From Chloroflexota bacterium (GTDB lineage Bacteria; Chloroflexota; Dehalococcoidia; Bin125), in the NCBI GenBank assembly GCA_026705105.1, contig JAPPBK010000270.1, positions 1 to 8,610 of the forward strand: a DNA stretch of 8,610 nt, given 5' to 3'. A program made the translations under genes and the position numbers. Below are positions 1-5,594 of the stretch, piece after piece (position 1 is the stretch's first letter; every line of letters starts with the position of its first letter). The notes under the pieces were generated by a model. It saw only the letters and a list, made by a program, of their open reading frames with translations. It searched no databases and was not told the DNA's origin.

Positions 1-168
1 CTCCGGCGTGATCGGCATGATGTTGACCCAGTCGGGAAACTCGAAAATGAAGAAACGATGGTCGCGGCCGGAGATTGGATGCCGCGAGATGTCTCGTCGC
101 AGCTTGAAGAACTTGAAGTCCTCAATGATCTCCGAACTCAGCCGCCGCCAGTCGTTGATTCCGCTCAT
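1..168 (-). CDS. Nudix hydrolase, N-terminal part (cut by left edge)
   Basis: Reading from the ATG at 168 down to base 1 gives 56 residues with no stop, beginning MSGINDWRRLSSEIIEDF. The pattern 'F-K-x-x-R-x-D-x-S-x-H-P-x-S-G' followed by 'F-P-D-W-V-N-I-M-P-I-T' matches the N-terminal strands of ADP-ribose-pyrophosphatase-like Nudix hydrolases. In that family a 'W-V-N-V-(I/V)-P' strand precedes the Nudix box. The Nudix box (GX5EX7REUXEEXGU) would lie beyond the window, so substrate and activity cannot be judged. The start ATG overlaps the stop of the upstream diiron-protein gene as ATGA (bases 165-168), so the two are probably co-transcribed and translationally coupled. The family call is by recognition of a short N-terminal stretch. 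The existence of the gene is well supported by the overlap and the open frame. Confidence 0.7.
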   Translation of the reverse strand, partial: MSGINDWRRLSSEIIEDFKFFKLRRDISRHPISGRDHRFFIFEFPDWVNIMPITPE

Positions 169-992
169 GTCGCTGCGTTGATCACTCTGGCGTAGGTGTC
201 GATTTTCAGAAACGAATCCAGACCCGCGTCCACGAACTGGGCCTCCAGATTCTCGAGCAGCGTTCGCTTATATCCGTCCACGTCAATGCCGAGCGCTGAG
301 ACGTCAGCCTTGATCCGCCGTAGTCCCAGCGCCACCGCGCCGGCCAACAGTATCTGGCTCTGCCACACGTATATTCGTCCGGTCGTCGGCAGCCGGTCGA
401 TCAGCCGGGGCAGGATCGTATGCAGGAAGTTCACGTGCCGTACTTCGTCGCGCAAGATCAGGCGGAAAATCTGCTTGGCCAGTGGATCGACATCGTCCAG
501 CTCGAGCGCCTGCTGCAGAAACAACGCAGCGAAGTTCTCGCTGAACAGGGTCGAGGTCAGCCAGTTCTCGACGCGATAGAAGCCGAACGAGGCCATCCCG
601 CCGAATCGTTCGATCAGGAATCGCTCCGGCTTGGATAGATAGCCGTGACCGTCTACCTCGGTCAGATACCGGTCCAGCACGTAGACGTGCCGCGCCTCGT
701 CCTGGCATTGCGCCGCCAGGTACAGGTTCAGCGCCGGGTCTCGCACCTGGTGCGTCGCCTGGCTCATCATCACCTGGATCGTGTCAAGACCCATCACCTC
801 GAGTCCGAGGAAGACATTCATCATCCGCAGCCAGGCGGCGCGCCTCGAGTCTGGAATCTCGGAGCCTGCCAGCCAGTCAACATCGCGGTCGGCGTTCCAG
901 AGCCGATCGCTCTGCTGGCGGAACAGCGTGCGGAACGCCTCGGCCTGCTCCGCCGAGCGATGGGGGCGAACGGCGTTGGGTGATCGTCGCAT
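165..992 (-). CDS. Ferritin-like diiron-carboxylate protein (R2-like superfamily)
   Basis: A 275-residue, mostly helical soluble protein with the full ligand set of an R2-like diiron four-helix bundle. The ligands are E65 (FLGLEVMG), E99-x-x-H102 (CQDEARH), E152 (FSENF) and E183-x-x-H186 (RDEVRH). Such proteins bind two Fe (or Mn/Fe) ions and activate O2. Ribonucleotide reductase R2, R2-like ligand-binding oxidases and AurF-type N-oxygenases are relatives. In classical R2 the radical Tyr lies four residues after the first ExxH histidine; here that position is L106 (Y104 is nearby), and the protein is shorter than R2 (about 320-380 residues). I therefore do not call it a ribonucleotide reductase subunit, and its substrate is unknown. 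The ATG at 992 is preceded by GAGG (1003-1006) at a 10-base spacing. The stop overlaps the start of the Nudix gene. The bundle is followed by a helical C-terminal tail (about residues 210-275). Confidence 0.82.
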   Translation of the reverse strand: MRRSPNAVRPHRSAEQAEAFRTLFRQQSDRLWNADRDVDWLAGSEIPDSRRAAWLRMMNVFLGLEVMGLDTIQVMMSQATHQVRDPALNLYLAAQCQDEARHVYVLDRYLTEVDGHGYLSKPERFLIERFGGMASFGFYRVENWLTSTLFSENFAALFLQQALELDDVDPLAKQIFRLILRDEVRHVNFLHTILPRLIDRLPTTGRIYVWQSQILLAGAVALGLRRIKADVSALGIDVDGYKRTLLENLEAQFVDAGLDSFLKIDTYARVINAAT

Positions 993-1012
993 GGATTGGC
1001 GGCCTCTGCCCG

Positions 1013-1018
1013 ATCATA
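1013..1018 (-). promoter_or_regulatory. Candidate -10 box of the diiron/Nudix operon
   Basis: On the minus strand this hexamer reads TATGAT, one mismatch from TATAAT. A transcript starting about 7 bases downstream would have a leader of only some 13 bases, just enough to include the GAGG at 1003-1006. I see no good -35 hexamer at 16-18 bases; the -35 position falls on the dyad at 1036-1057, which could mean activator dependence. This is by eye only. Confidence 0.4.
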
Positions 1019-1035
1019 CCCACTGATGGTGCGCG

Positions 1036-1057
1036 GCACTGGGTTCCCAGGCGGTGC
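1036..1057. promoter_or_regulatory. Dyad symmetry between divergent promoters (possible operator)
   Basis: A perfect CTGGG-TT-CCCAG inverted repeat (1039-1050) is flanked by GCAC (1036-1039) and GTGC (1054-1057), giving an imperfect 22-bp dyad. It occupies the -35 position of both the leftward candidate promoter (-10 at 1013-1018) and the rightward one (-10 at 1064-1069), where a shared regulator could act. A 5-bp arm can arise by chance in GC-rich DNA, so this is suggestive only. Confidence 0.3.
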
Positions 1058-1063
1058 TGATCG

Positions 1064-1069
1064 TATACT
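1064..1069 (+). promoter_or_regulatory. -10 box TATACT giving a probable leaderless transcript
   Basis: TATACT differs from TATAAT at one base and ends exactly six bases before the ATG at 1076. Transcription would normally start about seven bases after the box, on or next to the A of the start codon. There is no Shine-Dalgarno sequence between them (the spacer is GCAGCC). The same spacing is seen upstream of two other genes in the window. Confidence 0.55.
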
Positions 1070-1075
1070 GCAGCC

Positions 1076-1507
1076 ATGCCTGACGAGGGATTCGATCTCG
1101 AAGAGACGTTGCGCGCCCTGCGCGAGGCGGATGTCGTCGTGATCGGCTTCGGCTGGCTCCAGGAGCGGCTGTTGATCGACGGCCGTCGCAACGACACGGA
1201 CGGCCCCTACATTCGCGTCGTTGAGCCGGTCCGCTCCCCGCAGGATCGGATCCGCGAGCTACGCAAGTTGCGTCCCAACTTCGACGACCCGGAGTCGTTC
1301 GTGTTCTTTCCCTGGGCCGGTCGAGTGGACTCGTTCGTTGAGGCGGATCTGTTCGACCGCATCCTCGAACGCTGTGCCGGCGATACGACCGCCGAAGACG
1401 ACGCCCGCGCGGCCCTGAGCCGCCTCTACGAGCTCGATCGCGAGGACATCCGCCAGGCCATCGCCGGCGGCGAGAAGTACCACACGCTCTACGAACGTTC
1501 GTCGTAA
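1076..1507 (+). CDS. Hypothetical protein, 143 residues, family not recognised
   Basis: A soluble, strongly acidic protein with no signal peptide or membrane segment. It begins with a predicted helix (EETLRALREAD), a hydrophobic strand (VVVIGFGWLQERLLIDG), a second strand (GPYIRVVEPV), and a helix and loop ending in SFVFFPWAGRV at about residues 80-90. The C-terminal half is helical and charged (residues 95-143). The architecture resembles small uncharacterised proteins I associate with Chloroflexota genomes, but I cannot attach a function and see no catalytic motif or metal cluster. The ATG follows a strong -10 box by six bases and lacks a ribosome-binding site, which fixes this start as probably leaderless. 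It is divergent from the diiron/Nudix pair and is followed after about 70 bases by a small zinc-motif gene. Codon use matches its neighbours. Confidence 0.8.
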   Translation: MPDEGFDLEETLRALREADVVVIGFGWLQERLLIDGRRNDTDGPYIRVVEPVRSPQDRIRELRKLRPNFDDPESFVFFPWAGRVDSFVEADLFDRILERCAGDTTAEDDARAALSRLYELDREDIRQAIAGGEKYHTLYERSS

Positions 1508-1542
1508 ACCCGTTGCCTCGTCGTTGTCTTATGTCGCCAGCT

Positions 1543-1570
1543 TTGTTGTGTTAGCTGGTTGTCATACGCT
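1543..1570 (+). promoter_or_regulatory. Weak candidate promoter for the small zinc-motif gene
   Basis: TTGTTG (1543-1548) and TACGCT (1565-1570) are 16 bases apart. Transcription would begin near 1577, just before the GTG at 1581, giving an almost leaderless message. The match is poor at the -10. Its main value is that it argues against the upstream TTG start at 1524. Confidence 0.25.
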
Positions 1571-1580
1571 GCGACTGACT

Positions 1581-1835
1581 GTGTCCGAGCAGCGAAGCGA
1601 CAAGGCGGAGCCCGTGGCCGAGCGTAGAACCGAAACTCCGCCTGCGGCCGAGGCGAGCCAGCCAGCTCCCCCCAGCGCCCCTACCGAGATTGTCGAATGC
1701 TCCCACGCATGGGAGATCGATCGCCCCAATCAACAGGTGTCTCACGGACGCTGCTCAAAGTGCGGCGCCGAAAAGGACTTCCTCAACTACGGCGAGGAAC
1801 TCAGGATGCCGTTCGGTAGACGCCGCCGTTCGTAG
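1581..1835 (+). CDS. Small zinc-motif protein with Pro/Ala-rich N-terminus
   Basis: With the GTG at 1581 the product is 84 residues. The N-terminal ~35 residues are Glu/Pro/Ala-rich and probably disordered (TPPAAEASQPAPPSAP). The core has C40-x-H42-x-W ... G-R-C58-x-x-C61-G-A-E-K-D-F-x-N-Y, a C-x-H / C-x-x-C arrangement that would hold one zinc ion. The tail is basic (GRRRR). Similar C-x-H-x-W ... C-x-x-C-G-x-x-x-x-F-x-N-Y proteins are common small uncharacterised proteins in Chloroflexota and Actinobacteria. No function is known to me; nucleic-acid or protein binding is plausible. The frame is open back to a TTG at 1524 (103 residues), but that start has no ribosome-binding site and would put the candidate promoter inside the gene. 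The true start is uncertain; the stop is clear. The gene converges with the next one across a 23-base gap. Confidence 0.6.
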   Translation: MSEQRSDKAEPVAERRTETPPAAEASQPAPPSAPTEIVECSHAWEIDRPNQQVSHGRCSKCGAEKDFLNYGEELRMPFGRRRRS

Positions 1836-1858
1836 CCCGAATACTGCGCGTTTCCGGA

Positions 1859-2755
1859 TCACGGCGGCGGCGCGGTGACCTCGACTCGAACCGCAATGAT
1901 CCGCTCGACTCCGTAGAACGCGATCAGGGCAAACGCCGCGGGGCTCATTTGCAGATCGGTGTTGGTGGCCTCCGTTCCTCGCACCACTACCAGAGCCTGC
2001 GCACCGACCACTTCAGCCTGTTGTTCGTCGGTCAGCAGCGTCGCCCCCGGCAACCGGGTCAGGCGCAGCGTCGTGCCGACCGGCCAGCGCGACGTGAACA
2101 CAGTCGCCGGCTCCGTCGGGTCGTAGGCCACGCCGTCAGGCAGCGTTCGCGGAATCCCGGACGGGATAGCCTCAGCGGTGACTCGCTCGGCGACCGTCTC
2201 TGCCCCGTCGATCTGCGCCGCAGTCACCGGTTCCTCGCTGACTGTCGGGACGACAGCCGATATCGACGGCGCAGAGGCCTCCTGCTGCTCCTGCTCCTCG
2301 TCCTGAGTCGGTAAGGTCTCCTCGTCCTGCGACTGCGCCGACTGCGCGTCTCCCGCTGCTTCCGCATTGGAGACGGCAGCATCCTGCGCGGCTGTCATCT
2401 GTTGCTCTTCCGCTGACTGCTCCGCTGAGGATTCCGAATCAGGCTGCGCGTCCGCGGACTCCTGGGAAGTCGACTGCTCCGGCTCGCTCGTCTCCTGCGC
2501 CGCGGCGGCGTTGACGTCGTCCTCTTCGAGCAACTCGGTGACGCCGAGATACACGCCAACGCCGATTCCGGCGACGACGGCCAGCGCGAACAGCGCCCCG
2601 AGCAGACGGCGCAGCGTGGGACCGATTGGCGGGCGCTCGTTCGGCAGACGCAGTCGTTGACTGCTGTACTGGCGAAAGTCGTTGGCCGCCCGAACACGAA
2701 CCTGGGGACTGGAAAAGTCCCGCGCCCCTCGCGGGTCCCGGGAGAATTGACTCAT
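1859..2755 (-). CDS. Single-pass membrane protein with acidic linker and RlpA-like DPBB domain
   Basis: 298 residues from the ATG at 2755. Residues 1-49 are a basic cytoplasmic segment. Residues 50-72 (LLGALFALAVVAGIGVGVYL) are one transmembrane helix with positive residues before it, so the remainder should be outside. Residues 76-165 are a disordered linker dominated by Glu, Gln, Asp, Ser and Ala. Residues about 205-295 (GVAYDPTEPATVFTSRWPVGTTLRL ... TDLQMSPAAFALI ... RVEV) resemble the double-psi beta-barrel of RlpA-type proteins, where 'P-x-G-T-x-(L/V)-R-(L/V)-T' precedes 'D-L-S-x-x-A-F-x-x-L'. The usual catalytic 'N-D-R-G-P' segment is reduced to VVVRGTEAT, so lytic transglycosylase activity is doubtful and peptidoglycan or glycan binding is a fair guess. 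The frame extends upstream to 2809, but ATG 2755 has a TACCCT box six bases upstream (leaderless). The assignment of the C-terminal domain is by eye. Confidence 0.75.
   Translation of the reverse strand: MSQFSRDPRGARDFSSPQVRVRAANDFRQYSSQRLRLPNERPPIGPTLRRLLGALFALAVVAGIGVGVYLGVTELLEEDDVNAAAAQETSEPEQSTSQESADAQPDSESSAEQSAEEQQMTAAQDAAVSNAEAAGDAQSAQSQDEETLPTQDEEQEQQEASAPSISAVVPTVSEEPVTAAQIDGAETVAERVTAEAIPSGIPRTLPDGVAYDPTEPATVFTSRWPVGTTLRLTRLPGATLLTDEQQAEVVGAQALVVVRGTEATNTDLQMSPAAFALIAFYGVERIIAVRVEVTAPPP
2261..2512 (-). other. Low-complexity coding tract (acidic Gln/Ser/Ala linker)
   Basis: This stretch encodes residues 82-165 of the DPBB membrane protein. On the plus strand it is full of ctg/ctc/gcc-rich triplets and near-repeats (for example cctgctgctcctgctcctcg near 2280), and in protein it is mostly E, Q, S, A and D. 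Such tracts are prone to length variation and behave as flexible, negatively charged spacers that could span the cell wall. Confidence 0.7.
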
Positions 2756-2761
2756 GGCTGC

Positions 2762-2767
2762 AGGGTA
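2762..2767 (-). promoter_or_regulatory. -10 box TACCCT giving a probable leaderless start
   Basis: On the minus strand TACCCT ends six bases before the ATG at 2755, and the six-base spacer GCAGCC is identical to that of the gene at 1076. There is no ribosome-binding site. The box supports 2755 rather than 2809 as the start of the membrane protein. A perfect 8-bp palindrome GTGATCAC (2769-2776) lies directly upstream of the box. Confidence 0.45.
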
Positions 2768-2820
2768 TGTGATCACCTCTGGATCGCGGTAGCGCCGGGA
2801 GCGGTGCAACTCGGTCTCGC

Positions 2821-2826
2821 TACGAT
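2821..2826 (+). promoter_or_regulatory. -10 box TACGAT giving a probable leaderless start
   Basis: TACGAT ends exactly six bases before the ATG at 2833, with spacer GACGGC and no ribosome-binding site. It faces away from the TACCCT box at 2762-2767, so this 77-bp intergenic region would carry two divergent leaderless promoters. No -35 hexamer is evident for either. Confidence 0.45.
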
Positions 2827-2832
2827 GACGGC

Positions 2833-3207
2833 ATGGCTGCAGAGATCCCCGTCAAGCGCATCCGTTGTCCCAACTGCTCCTCTCGGCTGGAAGTCGGCGT
2901 TCCACCGGAGAGCGGTCGGACGCGACGTGTGGTGACGATGTGTCCGAACTGCAAGTACGACCTGGTCGTCTCGCGCGCGCAGAAAGAGGGCGAACCATTG
3001 CGTATTCGCGCCTGCATGCGCTGGGATGTCACCTGTCCCTACTGCAAAGCCGACACCGTGGCTCGAGTGCCGCCGAAGGGCGTGCTGCGGCGAAAGGAGA
3101 CCACGCCTTGCCGCCACTGTCGCAAACCGCTGATTGTCGAGCGCCGAGAGCAAGGACAACTTGTCCTGCGAGCGCATCGCGGCATCCTCGAGGGCTCTCT
3201 GCTGTAA
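2833..3207 (+). CDS. Tandem double zinc-ribbon protein
   Basis: 124 residues consisting of two copies of a CxxC-x21-CxxC zinc ribbon. Copy one uses C12, C15, C37 and C40 (CPNC ... CPNC); copy two uses C68, C71, C93 and C96 (CPYC ... CRHC). All four cysteines shift by exactly 56 residues, and other positions also repeat (V-P-P at 23-25 and 79-81, R-R at 31-32 and 86-87, L-x-V versus L-I-V after the last Cys). This indicates an ancient internal duplication rather than two chance motifs. Each ribbon should bind one Zn(II). There is no catalytic domain, signal peptide or membrane segment. Proteins of this kind usually bind nucleic acids or other proteins, but I cannot name this one. The start is set by the TACGAT box six bases upstream. 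The next gene downstream (malic enzyme) is 190 bases away, so it is likely transcribed separately. Confidence 0.82.
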   Translation: MAAEIPVKRIRCPNCSSRLEVGVPPESGRTRRVVTMCPNCKYDLVVSRAQKEGEPLRIRACMRWDVTCPYCKADTVARVPPKGVLRRKETTPCRHCRKPLIVERREQGQLVLRAHRGILEGSLL

Positions 3208-3211
3208 TCGC
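3203..3211 (+). repeat. TGTAATCGC motif, copy 1 of 3
   Basis: TGTAATCGC lies over the stop codon of the zinc-ribbon gene (TAA at 3205-3207). The longer 11-mer CTGTAATCGCG (3202-3212) is repeated perfectly in inverted orientation at 3327-3337. Confidence 0.5.
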
Positions 3212-3256
3212 GAGCGCCCATACCGGGGTCGTCTGGCTCCTGCTTTGTTGTACGGG

Positions 3257-3265
3257 TGTAATCGC
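3257..3265 (+). repeat. TGTAATCGC motif, copy 2 of 3
   Basis: Direct repeat of copy 1, starting 54 bases after it. Its TGTAAT part could also serve as a -10 box, but no -35 element stands at the right distance. Confidence 0.45.
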
Positions 3266-3309
3266 TGCTACGTATCAGCCGATCTCTCCGCTCGCCGGGC
3301 AGTTCTCTA

Positions 3310-3338
3310 GTGACCGATTTCACTTGCGCGATTACAGT
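3310..3338 (+). promoter_or_regulatory. Candidate promoter of malic enzyme
   Basis: GTGACC (3310-3315, four matches to TTGACA) and TACAGT (3333-3338, four matches to TATAAT) are separated by 17 bases. The -10 overlaps the inverted copy of the TGTAATCGC motif, so a protein bound there would block it. An alternative is TTGCGC (3324-3329) with TATCAG (3346-3351). Neither is strong. Confidence 0.28.
3329..3337 (-). repeat. TGTAATCGC motif, copy 3 of 3 (inverted)
   Basis: Inverted copy (GCGATTACA on the plus strand). The match to copy 1 extends to 11 bases (3327-3337 against 3202-3212). It lies about 60 bases before the malic enzyme start and over the candidate -10 box. Confidence 0.5.
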
Positions 3339-3397
3339 GCAGGAGTATCAGTTCGCGGCTCTGTCGATCGGTTCAGGGCCTCAGAAAGAGCGGCAAC

Positions 3398-4551
<1,154 letters not shown>

Positions 4552-4555
<4 letters not shown>

Positions 4556-5484
4556 GCGTCGTCCGCCGCATTCGATTGGCGCTCGTACACGTCCAGCGCT
4601 TGGGCTAGGGCGCCGCGCAGGCTAAGTAGCGGCGCATAGCCGAGCGAAATCCTCGCCCGCGAGTCGTCGATCAGGTGCGGCCGTCCGGTCATGTCCACGT
4701 AGGCCTCTACGCCTTCCGGCTCCGGCAACACCCAGGCCGACAGTCTCAGCGCGTCCAGACCCCGTGCGACCACGTACGGCGCGCTCCAGAACCGTCCCTC
4801 GACGCCTCGCAACTGACAAGCTTCGTTGGCCAGCTCCGCCCAGGTCGTATGTGCCGAGGCGACGTGGAACACCGCATCAACCGCTTCCTCGGGATGACAA
4901 AGCATGGCCCACACCGCGCGACCCAGATCGGCGCCGGCGAGAATCGAGAGCGGCGCCCGCCCGCCTCCCACCAACGCGCCGCGGGGACGCGAGACGAAGT
5001 GTCGAATCACCTGCATCATCGGACCGTCGCCGCTCACGATCACCGGCGCCGGTCGCACGATCGAGAGCGGAACTCGCCGTCGATACGTCCTCGCCACTCG
5101 TTCCGCCGCCACGCGGCTCTGCTGAGCTGCACCCAACGGCCGCGGCACCCAACTCTCGGTCACCGGCCACGGCGGCAGCCGTCGACCGTACGTCTCCGTT
5201 GTCGAGATCAACACGACCTGCTCAAGGTCCCGCTGCCTGCAGGCATCCAGCAGCGTCGTCGTCGCATGGACGTTCGCCGACGTGTAGCTCGACGCCGAGT
5301 GTCCGGATTCGACCAACGAAGAAGCGTGGACCACGTGCGTCACGTCCGGCGGAAGCGGCGCCATCTCTCCGTCCGCGCCGAAGTCAACCGCAACGATCTC
5401 AACGTCCTGCCGCACCAGTTCCGCGAGTACGGCCCGGCCCAGCGCCTGCTCACTCCCGGTCAGCGCAATCCGCATCGTCGCCAT
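4552..5484 (-). CDS. Atypical extended SDR / NAD-dependent epimerase-like protein with degenerate active site
   Basis: 310 residues from the ATG at 5484. It follows the extended short-chain dehydrogenase/epimerase plan: MRIALTGSEQALGRAV at the N-terminus, D34 at the end of strand 2 (IVAVD, suited to NAD(H)), HVVHASSL (50-57), VLISTTETYG (91-100) and IVRPAPV. Several key residues are changed. The TGxxGxxG loop reads T-G-S-E-Q-A-L-G, so the middle glycine is Gln13. Where active members have Y-x-x-x-K-x-x-x-E, this protein has A120-Q-Q-S-R124-V-A-A-E, losing both the catalytic Tyr and Lys. It may bind a nucleotide without canonical SDR catalysis. GAGG at 5494-5497, nine bases before the ATG, supports this start. 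An in-frame GTG at 5514 would add ten Arg-rich residues encoded by a pentanucleotide repeat. It converges with malic enzyme and diverges from the alpha/beta hydrolase. Confidence 0.82.
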
Positions 5485-5490
5485 CGGTCG

Positions 5491-5515
5491 TCGCCTCGCC
5501 TCGTCTCGCCTCACC
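5491..5515 (-). repeat. Pentanucleotide tandem repeat (GGCGA)5, imperfect
   Basis: On the plus strand the units are TCGCC, TCGCC, TCGTC, TCGCC and TCACC: five consecutive pentamers, three identical and two with one change. On the SDR-coding strand this is a GGTGA-GGCGA-GACGA-GGCGA-GGCGA run. It supplies the GAGG ribosome-binding site of ATG 5484 and contains the alternative GTG at 5514. Confidence 0.7.
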
Positions 5516-5570
5516 GAGATTGCGGTTGCTAGTCTCAGTCCTGCAACCAGAGCCTATGCCTTGCCGAACA

Positions 5571-5590
5571 TAGACTCGGCATCCGGAGGA
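5571..5590 (+). promoter_or_regulatory. -10-like box and strong ribosome-binding site of the alpha/beta hydrolase
   Basis: GGAGGA at 5585-5590 is the strongest Shine-Dalgarno sequence in the window. It decides the ATG at 5595 (GGAGG ends five bases before it) over the out-of-frame ATG at 5591. TAGACT (5571-5576) is a possible -10 box that would give a leader of about a dozen bases. The ribosome-binding site is solid; the promoter is tentative. Confidence 0.55.
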
Positions 5591-5594
5591 ATGC

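Larger units (their letters stand above)
3208..3397. other. Intergenic region upstream of malic enzyme
   Basis: These 190 bases contain no convincing gene. They hold copies 2 and 3 of the 9-mer TGTAATCGC, two copies of GTATCAG (3272-3278 and 3345-3351), and possible promoter elements for the malic enzyme gene. I see no T-tract hairpin that would terminate the zinc-ribbon transcript. Confidence 0.6.

Noticed and set aside
1524..1580. Lipoprotein-like signal (SFVVLAGC) if the zinc-motif gene starts at TTG 1524
   Set aside because: There is a lipobox-like LAGC, but no positively charged n-region, a very short hydrophobic stretch, a TTG start without ribosome-binding site, and a candidate promoter inside it. 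The GTG at 1581 is more likely.
2769..2776. GTGATCAC palindrome between the divergent genes at 2755 and 2833
   Set aside because: An isolated 8-bp palindrome is expected by chance often enough that I do not call it an operator; noted only beside the -10 box.
2756..2809. Upstream in-frame extension of the DPBB membrane protein to 2809
   Set aside because: It would remove the intergenic space that holds both divergent -10 boxes, and the ATG at 2755 has the same box and spacer as the gene at 1076.
4675..5573. Two long overlapping plus-strand open frames opposite the SDR gene
   Set aside because: Both products are Arg/Pro/Ser-rich, overlap each other and lack motifs; the SDR frame on the minus strand has the expected strand and loop pattern.
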